Origin: Pallidibacillus pasinlerensis
GTDB lineage: Bacteria > Bacillota > Bacilli > Bacillales > Caldibacillaceae
Direction of reading: 5' to 3'
NCBI RefSeq assembly: GCF_009996845.1
Contig: NZ_JAACYS010000007.1
Location: 1-64,000 of the forward strand
DNA length: 64,000 bases
Part shown: piece after piece, positions 21,135 through 29,233 of the stretch
How the letters are laid out: every line of letters begins with the position of its first letter
How positions within the stretch are numbered: the first letter of the stretch is position 1
Notes under the pieces: generated by a model
What the model was told of the DNA's origin: nothing
Database searches by the model: none
What the model saw: only the letters and a program-made list of their open reading frames with translations
Translations under genes and position numbers: made by a program

Positions 21135-21491
21135 TTAAATTTTTTCGTCGATGATAATGCCCATTCTTTCAGCCATCGCGGCATATAAATCAAGCATTTT
21201 TTTCGGAGGTACTTCTCGAATAACTTCTTGTGTTTCCTCATTAATTACTTGAACATAATATTCTCCTAGTTTATCATGCATTTCGAATCTTAATGCTGTA
21301 TACGTAGGCGTTAAAAAATCATTCAACGCCTGTACAATTTCATGGATTTGTTTTCTACTTAGATCATCTTGTTCTTTATAGTTTTGATAGTTTTCATTAA
21401 ACGAATGTTGAATATCTTCTTTTAATTGATTTGTGACCCCATTCATTCTAGATGTGGTAACCGGTTGTTGGGAAGCAATATGTTTAACCAT
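21135..21491 (-). CDS. flaG: FlaG family flagellar protein
   Basis: The 118 residues end with the FlaG core: LRFEMHDKLGEYYVQVINE and EVIREVPPKKMLDLYAAMAERMGIIID. The protein affects filament length in some bacteria. In B. subtilis it is yvyC, first gene before fliD, as here. A SigD-type promoter lies 57 bp upstream. Confidence 0.9.
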   Translation of the reverse strand: MVKHIASQQPVTTSRMNGVTNQLKEDIQHSFNENYQNYKEQDDLSRKQIHEIVQALNDFLTPTYTALRFEMHDKLGEYYVQVINEETQEVIREVPPKKMLDLYAAMAERMGIIIDEKI

Positions 21492-21547
21492 TGTTCATCC
21501 CCCTAGTTATTACACGATTTCCATTCGAACGTATATATCTATTCTTT

Positions 21548-21574
21548 TTATCGGCACAAATCAAAAAAATTTTA
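21548..21574 (-). promoter_or_regulatory. SigD-type promoter of flaG-fliD-fliS-fliT
   Basis: On the minus strand TAAA (21574-21571), 15 bases, then GCCGATAA (21555-21548) match the SigD consensus TAAA-N15-GCCGATAT at all but one position. It drives the cap/chaperone operon when SigD is freed from FlgM. Confidence 0.88.
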
Positions 21575-21609
21575 TCCATATTAAAAAATATTTGATACAG
21601 GGGTGCGAA

Positions 21610-21669
21610 ACAAGGGGACGGGTCCGGTGTTTCACTTTCATAAATGAAACACCGGACCCGTCCCCCTGT
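21610..21669. repeat. Long GC-rich perfect hairpin
   Basis: Two perfect 21-bp arms (21614-21634 and 21645-21665, starting GGGGACGGGTCC) flank a 10-nt loop and extend a few pairs more after one mismatch. GC-rich hairpins of this type starting GGGGAC recur between genes in Bacillaceae. It lies between the hag terminator and the flaG promoter and could also act as a transcription barrier or protein site. Confidence 0.8.
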
Positions 21670-21707
21670 ACCAGTAGCGCTAACCAGTAATTCTATTAAA
21701 TAATAAA

Positions 21708-21737
21708 AGAGACCCTAGTAAATATACTAGAGCCTCT
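21708..21737 (-). terminator. Terminator of hag
   Basis: A 13-bp stem with two G-U pairs (AGAGGCTCTAGTA with TACTAGGGTCTCT) is followed by TTTATTATTT on the minus strand, 16 bp beyond the flagellin stop. Confidence 0.88.
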
Positions 21738-21753
21738 TGAAAAGAATTTAATA

Positions 21754-23272
21754 TTAACGAAGAAGTTGTAAAACTCCTTGTGGTAATTGGTTGGCTTGAG
21801 CAAGCATTGCTTGAGAAGCTTGTGCTAATATCGCATTCTTAGTTTGCTCCATCATTTCTTTCGCCATCGTGCGAACATTTGCTTTCACAAATGACTAGAC
21901 TATATCTTCACCCTCTAGAACTCTAGTAGGGGTCGGGTTCTTCGGATCCACAATACTGATGGACTATTGCTTCACCTACGGGTTTCATCATCTTAGGCTT
22001 AGCCCTTAGATGGTATACCCTAGTCGTTGAACCTTCTCCAAGGTTTCCCCACAGGAGCTTGGCTGCTGATTGCCCAATCTTTTCTTTTTTTAAACCATCA
22101 CGCCTGCCGTTTCCAACTACGTTGTGGTAAGAAAAGCTCTAAGGGTTTTCCAGCAATTCACCCGATCATAATCCTAACCGTTACCAGCTAGGACGACTGT
22201 GCTTGTCATGGCTTTAAGCCACTAAAGCATAATCAACGTCACGGATACGAGATTCCGCTGCTGTTAGGTTTTCTGCAGAAGTACCTAAGTTGTTGATTGT
22301 ATGTTCTAAACGGTTTTGAACAGCACCAAGTTTAGAACGTTCTGCAGAAACTTTCTCAATTGCATTATTTATTGTAGTTATTGCAGTACTTGCTTTTCCT
22401 GAATCTGTGATATCAATAGCATTCCCAGAGGAATCACGAACTCCTAATGCACTTGCTCTCATATCTTCGATACCAACTAAGATATTTTGTCCACTATTTG
22501 CACCAATTTGGAATGATAAAGCTTTTGACGCATCAGTTTGTTCGGCCTTAGCAGCATTAAAACTTAGAGTTACGCTTTCTCCTACACCCATATCAGTTAA
22601 ACCTGTAATACCAATAGTTGCAGTTGATCCTATTATATTTGCAACAGTTTGATCATATGCATTTAAATCAAATCCACTATTAGCAGGGTCAGAAACTACA
22701 AATTGAGTTTGATCTGCTACATTGTTTACGCGAGTAATAGTAATTGTTCCGGAAACATTAATATCATCTGTATCAGCTATTGTCAACTTAATATCGGCTC
22801 TACTGTTATTTTGGATTGTATACGAGCCAGTTTCAGCAGCTGAAAGTCCAACTTTTTCGCCATTTAATAATTTTTGAGTGTTGAATTCTGTTGTATTTGC
22901 AATTCTATCAAGTTCTTCTGCTAATTGATTTACTTCTTTTTGAAGCTCTTTTCTATCTGCTTCTGTATTAGTATCGTTGGAAGATTGTACAGCTAATTCA
23001 CGCATACGTTGTAAAATTGCATGAGTTTCATTTAATGCACCTTCAGCAGTTTGGATTAATGAAATACCATCTTGTGCGTTTTTAGACGCCATTTCCAAAC
23101 CGCGAATTTGTCCACGCATTTTTTCAGAGATCGCTAAACCTGCTGCGTCATCTCCAGCACGGTTGATACGTAGACCAGAAGATAATTTTTCCATAGATTT
23201 CATTTGTGCGTTGTTCGCATTACCTAACTGACGATATGTGTTAAGAGCTGCAATGTTGTGGTTAATTCTCAT
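21754..23272 (-). CDS. hag: Flagellin, gene interrupted by a group I intron
   Basis: Filament subunit. Exon 1 (23272-22232) encodes 347 residues from MRINHNIAALNTYRQLG to AAESRIRDVD. Exon 2 (21867-21754) encodes MAKEMMEQTKNAILAQASQA and on to PQGVLQLLR, 37 residues. Joined, they restore the RDVD-MAKEMM helix of flagellin and a 384-residue protein. Unspliced RNA reads five codons into the intron (YALVA) and stops, losing the helix needed for export and assembly. The start follows AAGGAGG. Upstream lie CsrA-type sites; no clean SigD box is visible, which is unexpected. Confidence 0.95.
21868..22231 (-). ncRNA. Self-splicing group I intron in hag
   Basis: A 364-nt insertion without an ORF. Core elements occur in order on the minus strand: P-like GAATTGCTGGAAA (22159-22147), Q-like AATCAGCAGCCAAGC (22071-22057), R-like GTTCAACGACTAGGG (22032-22018) and S-like AAGATATAGTC (21908-21898). 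Exon 1 ends in T and the intron ends in G, as group I rules require. A P1 helix forms between exon-end TTGAT plus intron start TATGCTTT and AAAGCCATGACAA, placing a U-G pair at or next to the splice site. Group I introns in flagellin genes are, as I recall, reported from thermophilic Bacillus and Geobacillus. Confidence 0.95.
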
Positions 23273-23330
23273 TTTACATTTCCTCCTTGGATTTTTTTAG
23301 ATGAACTTCCTTTTTCATCTTTGTCCTCCC
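23273..23330 (-). promoter_or_regulatory. hag leader with two CsrA-type sites
   Basis: The leader RNA forms a 7-bp hairpin (AGATGAA with TTCATCT, 23320-23299) whose loop AAAGGAAG shows a GGA, followed by the Shine-Dalgarno AAGGAGGA, a second GGA site. B. subtilis hag has the same arrangement, with CsrA bound at both sites blocking ribosomes until FliW removes it. Assignment is by similarity of layout. Confidence 0.75.
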
Positions 23331-23371
23331 TTGTTAGATACTCAATCTTATCCGGAATCGATTTTTCTCCA

Positions 23372-23457
23372 ACAAAAAAGGACGAGTGAATTATATGACT
23401 AGAACCTTAAAATTGCCTCCTGCAATGGGTTCTAACCATATTTATTCACTCGTCCTT
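23372..23457 (-). terminator. Terminator of the short csrA gene, with an AGGAG-loop hairpin inside
   Basis: A perfect 14-bp outer stem (23378-23391 with 23444-23457) is followed by TTTTTT on the minus strand. Inside are an AGAACC/GGTTCT stem and an inner hairpin ATTGC-AGGAG-GCAAT. The inner loop displays GGA exactly as CsrA prefers. The outer stem makes this the likely terminator of the csrA gene. Confidence 0.8.
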
Positions 23458-23464
23458 GAGCATC

Positions 23465-23629
23465 TTACTTATTCATTTGTTTTTCGTAAACTTCACCACG
23501 TACAATTGGAATTTCCCGCGGTGCATCAATTGCTAATCTTAGATGTCCTTCGTCACTTTTTACAACTTTCACTTTAATTTTGTTATCAATTACAACATAC
23601 TCGCCTGGTTTTCTCCCTAAAACCAACAT
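23465..23629 (-). CDS. csrA: Short CsrA paralogue
   Basis: A 54-residue CsrA: MLVLGRKPGEY, then LAIDAPREIPIVRGEVYEKQ with the RNA-binding Leu4 and Arg44. The start follows GGGAGGA; a longer in-frame extension has no family match. It lacks the roughly 20-residue C-terminal tail present in the second copy at 40.0 kb and in B. subtilis CsrA, where that part takes part in FliW contact. It lies directly upstream of hag but has its own terminator. Expected role is translational repression, probably of hag. Confidence 0.88.
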   Translation of the reverse strand: MLVLGRKPGEYVVIDNKIKVKVVKSDEGHLRLAIDAPREIPIVRGEVYEKQMNK

Positions 23630-23930
23630 GAATAATTCCTCCCTGAAAAAATTCTTCAAGTCGATTATTATGTTGGAGATATGGTATCCAATCAGATGAC
23701 TAAACCTCGGTGAAAATAACCAATCTCCACATGCATCCTGCACATATAGAAAATGATCTACCCACTCATCCTTGAGTGCCTTTCTAACCGACTCAATTCT
23801 TATATCGGAAGGAATTGAAAAAGGTTTAGTGTTTTTGGTAAATTTTTTTAAAAAATTTGGGGATATCTAGATATTACCTTATTAGAGTTTTTATAGATTT
23901 TATTTTATAACATAACAAGTAAACTAAAAA

Positions 23931-24701
23931 TCAGACTGAAGAATTGCTATGATAATTTATATCACCCATAAGTTCACGAAAATATTTACTTCCTATATTG
24001 TTTAACACACATCTTATTTCAGAATCTCTCTTATTATATTTCTTAATATCTTTTGAAAAATGATTATTTGAAAAGTGCTTATATATTTTAACCTCCATCT
24101 CACTATTTGTATAGTTGTTTTTTAATTGTGCAAAGAAATACGGAAGTATTTGAGATTTATAATAACCACCATTATTTTTTCTCTGTTTCAACCATTTTCC
24201 ATCTTTACTGCAACGACATCCAGCAAATCCACTAATAAACACCTCCATATTTTTATTTACTGAGTGCAAATTAAAGACTAAATCGGCCATGTATCGCTGA
24301 CTCTCTTTCACAAACTCACCGTGTTCCGATAATTCCTTTATGTCTCTTGTCCTCATTGTGAATATTGGGGATTTGTTAAGAACTAACACCTCTTCATTGA
24401 AATTATTAACCAATTCCTTTTCAAAAAAGTTTCTCGCTCTTTCTCCAGCTCGACCACACAAGTAAATCCCCTCTTTTTGTTCATTTTTTCCTGGATTATC
24501 ACCGACTAAAATATATTTTATTTTTTTAGGATCAATAGACAATAATGCATTATTAAATACAATTGCTTGTTTGACCTCTATCTTGGAATTGTATAACTCT
24601 TTCAAATCTTGTAATAATAATTCTTCATAAATATTTTTCCATTTGTAAACTTGCTCTTTAAATTCAGCAATTAATTGAGTAATCTGATTAATTTCTCCCA
24701 T
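23931..24701 (-). CDS. Uracil-DNA glycosylase superfamily-like protein
   Basis: A 256-residue protein with YILVGDNPGKNEQKEGIYLCG and GRAGERARNFF, resembling motif 1 of family 4/5-type uracil-DNA glycosylases (G-x-x-PG ... G-x-AG). A classical His-containing motif 2 (HPS) is not evident; the equivalent region may be FISGFAGCRCSKDG. It may excise modified bases or be a diverged relative. Start chosen at MGEINQ, 11 nt after AAGGGA. Low GC and its place after the pPIWI-RE cassette suggest it belongs to the island. Confidence 0.55.
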   Translation of the reverse strand: MGEINQITQLIAEFKEQVYKWKNIYEELLLQDLKELYNSKIEVKQAIVFNNALLSIDPKKIKYILVGDNPGKNEQKEGIYLCGRAGERARNFFEKELVNNFNEEVLVLNKSPIFTMRTRDIKELSEHGEFVKESQRYMADLVFNLHSVNKNMEVFISGFAGCRCSKDGKWLKQRKNNGGYYKSQILPYFFAQLKNNYTNSEMEVKIYKHFSNNHFSKDIKKYNKRDSEIRCVLNNIGSKYFRELMGDINYHSNSSV

Positions 24702-25036
24702 AATACACATTCATCCCTTCTTACGGTATATTAGAATTGAGGTCATGATTTATAGAGAAAATAAAACTCGTTGCACTACCGAAACAGTCATTCGTTTCGG
24801 TTTACTTTCAAGAATTCGGAAAGAACAAGATTTCGGAAAAGCATCGTGAAGTACTTTATGGTTTAATAGTTTCCCAAAATCAAATTTATTCACAAAACTG
24901 TACACTTTTGTCAAAACCTAGCCAGCGTTCTAAATCATTTACAATTAAAAATTTGGTTGGATAAATATAAAACTGTTAATAAAAACATAATGATACAAAA
25001 CTTAGACAATTATTATGATGTTAGTCGACATAATTA
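24702..25036. other. Spacer between UDG-like gene and the IS element
   Basis: AT-rich, gene-free. It includes a small inverted repeat (CCGAAAC ... GTTTCGG near 24780-24800). Before the IS arrived, this spacer directly followed the pPIWI-RE stop codon. Confidence 0.5.
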
Positions 25037-26630
25037 GGGGCTGCTGAACGAATCACATGCAGAAAGTCATTTGAGAAATCAACCGTTGAATTCGTTCTCT
25101 GAAAAAATTGCACAAAAGAACCTTTAGCCTTCGCTCAAGGTTCATGACTAGGAATTGAAGGCAAACTACGGTTTCACTTGTTTTTTCTAGGCATACTTGA
25201 ATAAGACCCAGACCATAACTACGTTTGCCTGTGCCGAATTTGCCTTCTACTTCATTTCGTTCAGAGGCATCTATTTTCGTTAGCTGTTTTTGGATGTAGT
25301 CTTCCTCCTTGGAAGGGCGTCCAAGTCTTGGACCACTTAGACGAATTCCACGTTCCTTACAGTATTTCAGTTTGTCTCGCGTTCGATAAATTTTATCTGC
25401 GAGAACAGCTTCCGGATAGTATCCATAACGTTTTCGATAGTTCTCAACAGATTTTTGTAGTGTAAGTCCTTCGTTGAAATTGTCCCATGACAGATGTTCA
25501 ACCATTGCATAGCCATTTACTACGCTGATCGCCACTTTAGAGCCAAATTCAACATTTGCCTTTGCTTTGCCTCGGACGATGGGACGTACATGTGGTTGAG
25601 ATATGCTGACAATCCGATCGTCAATCCGGTGAGTCTTTGCCCGGTACATTTCTTTTTGTTGTCGGTAGAGTTCTTGAATAACCAAAAGTTGTCTGTATTC
25701 ATGTTTGCTCAATAAGGATAATGAACTTTCCAATGTCAACTGTTGGACGATTTCAAGATTTCTTTTTACATATCTTAATTGTTTACCAACAGCTTTGCGC
25801 ATCTTTTTTGAACGGATATTTCGTTGCTTTGCGATCGATAGGTATTCTTTTCGTGCTCGATTCCGATAGGTCCGTGGCTTTTTTCGGGTTCCATTCAATG
25901 GTTTATGCAAAACATCAATGATATGCTCTAGTTTTTCACGTGCCTCGTTCAATAGTTTAAAATCAGTGGGATAAGAAATATCAGCCGGTGCACAAGTTGC
26001 ATCAAGAATCAGTTTTCCTCGATTTTCTTTTGTATCGAAATCATTGTTATCTGTCTGGGTCTTATTGATAGAAGAATCGTTACCTTCGTCATTGTCTTGA
26101 TCGTCCGTTTGAATTTGTTCTTCCATGACGATCCATTCTTAATAATATCCGGACCGAGTCGTTTTCGAAAACGGGTCATTAACGAATGATGAAACGGAGC
26201 TTTTTCTTGGAATGAAGGAAGCCCTATGAAGTATTGAAGATATGGATTTTCCATAATCTGATTAACGGTTTCTCGGTCACTCAATCCTAAACGTTGTTGA
26301 ATAATGAGGGAGCCAAGTGCAACTCTAACAGAAAGTGCTTGTTCACCTTTCATAGAGTTCTTAAAGCTCTTGGCGTACTTTTCTTCCGCTTTCCACCATG
26401 GAATGATTTCGGCTAAACGGACCCAACGATTATCTTTATTCAACCTTCCACCGAATGGGAGAAAGAAATCATCGACAAATGTTAGTTGATTTTGACTTTT
26501 TTGAAACATCTTAATAACCTCCAAGTGCAAGGTTTTTGCAAATTTCTTAGTAAAATCCTTACACTTTATATTCGACAAAAAGCTCATAAATCCTTCTCCT
26601 ATTTGGTTTTTTTGTTTGTTCAGCAACCCC
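25037..26630 (-). mobile_element. IS5/IS1182-type insertion sequence
   Basis: The 1594-bp element is bounded by imperfect 16-bp inverted repeats, GGGGCTGCTGAACGAA at the left and the complement of TTTGTTCAGCAACCCC at the right (two mismatches). A TA dinucleotide flanks both ends and may be the target duplication. The single transposase is split between two frames. Insertion is at the stop codon of the pPIWI-RE gene. Confidence 0.85.
25053..26509 (-). pseudogene. IS transposase in two frames (frameshifted)
   Basis: The N-terminal part starts MFQKSQNQLTFVDDFFLPFGG (start after GGAGG) and runs to about FRKRLGPDIIK. The second frame begins near MEEQIQTDDQD and contains the DDE-type LILDATCAPADISYP, then a Lys/Arg-rich insert and a C-terminal part with VEGKFGTGKRSYGL. 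A -1 shift at the AAG near 26135 reads IIKEWIVMEEQ and joins them. Either a disabling indel or a programmed frameshift would explain it; no strong slippery run is present at the junction. Confidence 0.75.
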
Positions 26631-29233
26631 TATGTTATATACTCCACCATCTTCACAGCAAGATGTAATGGCAAAGGCAACACCGTTTTTTGTGCTGTAA
26701 ATTGTATCGATGCATTTCTCAACAAATCAACTATACCGATTGCGATGATCTCATTCTTTTCATGCGTTTCCTTATCACCAGAAACATATATCGGATAAAG
26801 TTCGACCATATTTCGATGACTAAATGATTTGGGACTGTTGGACTTACTCGTTTCTTTATTATATACCTTACTTTCATGTTGCGGTCGTCCATCAATTGAA
26901 TAATAAACATGCTCATATTTGTATATTCCACTAACTTGTTTATATTTATTTTGATCGGACTCGTTAGTCATCGGAATATACGAGCTAACTTCATCATTAC
27001 GCCTAATACGGACAACACTTACTTGTTTTTCTACTTCTGAAAAATCAATTAACCGATCTTCGGTGATTAACATTTTTTCTATTTGGTTAAATTCATTTTT
27101 TTCAGCCTCAGCAATTTTCGAATTTGATATTCCTTTAATCAAGTTTCTTGTTGGTCTATTTGCATCAAAAATAATAAGAACATCCTTATCATCTTTATTA
27201 ATTATGCGTTCTAATCTTCTATATACTGTTGTACTTGAAATACTTTTTCTTATGTTTAATATATCTCTCTCCGCTGCAAGTTTTGATAAAGTTAATATTC
27301 CTTTCCAATATGGTACATCAACTTTATCAATAAGATCAGAGTAAACCATGATTTGTGATCGGTCCACATCATATGTAACAATTATCGGGAACGGAGGTAT
27401 AGTGCCATATTTCGTTTTTTTAAAATTACATACATGTACACCTACAATCTTTTTTCCTCGTAAATGTTTATTTTTTTCATAGTTAAAAACAACACCTAAT
27501 TGCCTGAAACCGTCCAGAATCGCTCCGTTCACCGCTTGATTGATACGATCAGTTTTACTGCGGGCTTGCAGTTTTTGCCCGTTTTCTTCTGCCCTTCTTT
27601 TCTTTATTTCATATTTCTCATCACTTTCTCTTATTCTCTGAACTTCGTTTTCAAACTTTTCGAAAGTAATAAATTGTGTCAAACGTCCAGTTGTAGCAAA
27701 GCCGGCACGAATCGCATCCTTTGGATCGACATTGATACTATAATCTGATTTTTTATAATTCTGTTCATCATGAATGGCTATTATAGCAAGTGTAGGTGTA
27801 GTCACGAAAGCCAATCTTCGGGTAATTTCCGCTACTCTTTTTTCAAATCCTGGAATATTTTCCTTTTTACTCATTTCCGTTTTTTGAAGTTCATTGATAA
27901 AAACATCATCACAACAAACAATTTCATGTTTTGTATTATCTTTAAAATACTTGTGTAATTGATTTAACAGAGACTTACGCATCTCTCCTTTAGCATATAT
28001 TTCAATGGTTAATTTTTCACCATGTAATGCTTTTTCCAGTTGTTCCATGAAAACAGTACTGTTTATTCCGCCGTCACTTTTGCTTTCAAAATCAATCTTT
28101 TTATTTTGCGCTATCTTTTTCACATGAAAGGCTTGTACATTAGAATTGATTTGATCCAATAAATGGACTTGATCCAGAATAAAGTTAAAGGCCGTATCCC
28201 GATCAACAAAGGCAACACCAGAATCTACACTTGTATTAATTCCATTTAAACCTTCTTCATAGGGAATTAATACATCACCAATTTTTCCAAAGTTAAAGTT
28301 TTCAGGTTGAGTTAAAACATCGGTAAAACTCGGAATGTCATTGAAAGGATGACTTTCTTTAAAGACTGCAAAATCTACACTTCGCCAAACATTCTCTTTT
28401 CTGTTCTTATCATATTCTGTCTGCATAACTTGTAAGCGATTATTAGATACTCTAATGTAACAATTTTTATTATTAGGTAAATATGGAACTTTACCTTTTT
28501 CATTTTTTGAAATCCATCTCCTCGTCGAAACATCAACAACAAGATAAGCTTTATTTTCCGGGGGTAATGTTTGTACCGATAGCTTGATAACATAGGAAAA
28601 ATAATCATTTTTATGATGAAAATCTTTTGTATCTGTTGTTAGCTCGTTTGAACTAGAATACAGTAATTTCGTCTCTATTCCGTTAAACATGATTGACTTA
28701 CCCATCGATTCATTTACTAAACGCAATGGATACAGTTTAAAACTAACTTTATCAATCGCTTTTCCTTCATGAAAAAGTGTGATTTCTTCAGTAATTGTAC
28801 GATCAAAGTTTTCTATTGTTAGTAAAGCAAGCAGTTCATTTGCCAGTTTACGAACTGAATCATCTTCGCCATTTTTCCGTTTGTAATCCCAGTTCAAAGC
28901 ACCATTTATATAAAACTCTTGAACCCAAATTTTGAAACAATTAACGACTATATTAACGTTTATATTTTTAAAAGATACAAGCCATTTTGTATCATCCGTT
29001 GTTTCTGAAACAGGATTCATATTAATCACGCCGTTTAAAAAAGTACATAGTTGTTCTTCCAATGTTTTAGTCGGTAAATAATATTTAGGATTATAGGTTG
29101 CTCTCGATTTCCGTTCAAGCTCAATCCATTTTTCTTTAATTACTTTTGGTAAACTTAAATAATAAATAGTGTCTTTAATCGTTTGATTGATTTCAATCAT
29201 CATTGGCTTAATATACGAGCGATAATTTGTCAT
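26630..29233 (-). CDS. pPIWI-RE protein (PIWI/RNase H-fold, DUF3962 + DUF3893 type)
   Basis: The 867 residues have a large N-terminal region (DUF3962/pPIWI_RE_X type; FSYVIKLSVQTLPPENKAY, LVVDVSTRRWISKNEKGKVPY in parts) and a C-terminal PIWI/RNase H-like module: VTYDVDRSQ (Asp622/624), LIIFDANRPTRN (Asp690), a basic VVRIRRND, YYSIDGRP and MVELYPIYVSGD (Glu811), ending LPLPLHLAVKMVEYIT. PIWI-RE proteins were proposed by Burroughs, Iyer and Aravind to act on nucleic-acid hybrids of invaders. The start (after AAGGGAAG) overlaps the helicase gene by 26 bp. The stop codon TAG uses the first base of the IS. Confidence 0.85.
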   Translation of the reverse strand: MTNYRSYIKPMMIEINQTIKDTIYYLSLPKVIKEKWIELERKSRATYNPKYYLPTKTLEEQLCTFLNGVINMNPVSETTDDTKWLVSFKNINVNIVVNCFKIWVQEFYINGALNWDYKRKNGEDDSVRKLANELLALLTIENFDRTITEEITLFHEGKAIDKVSFKLYPLRLVNESMGKSIMFNGIETKLLYSSSNELTTDTKDFHHKNDYFSYVIKLSVQTLPPENKAYLVVDVSTRRWISKNEKGKVPYLPNNKNCYIRVSNNRLQVMQTEYDKNRKENVWRSVDFAVFKESHPFNDIPSFTDVLTQPENFNFGKIGDVLIPYEEGLNGINTSVDSGVAFVDRDTAFNFILDQVHLLDQINSNVQAFHVKKIAQNKKIDFESKSDGGINSTVFMEQLEKALHGEKLTIEIYAKGEMRKSLLNQLHKYFKDNTKHEIVCCDDVFINELQKTEMSKKENIPGFEKRVAEITRRLAFVTTPTLAIIAIHDEQNYKKSDYSINVDPKDAIRAGFATTGRLTQFITFEKFENEVQRIRESDEKYEIKKRRAEENGQKLQARSKTDRINQAVNGAILDGFRQLGVVFNYEKNKHLRGKKIVGVHVCNFKKTKYGTIPPFPIIVTYDVDRSQIMVYSDLIDKVDVPYWKGILTLSKLAAERDILNIRKSISSTTVYRRLERIINKDDKDVLIIFDANRPTRNLIKGISNSKIAEAEKNEFNQIEKMLITEDRLIDFSEVEKQVSVVRIRRNDEVSSYIPMTNESDQNKYKQVSGIYKYEHVYYSIDGRPQHESKVYNKETSKSNSPKSFSHRNMVELYPIYVSGDKETHEKNEIIAIGIVDLLRNASIQFTAQKTVLPLPLHLAVKMVEYIT

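Noticed and set aside
24770-24810. CCGAAAC/GTTTCGG inverted repeat as a terminator
   Set aside because: Stem is short and no T run follows on either strand.
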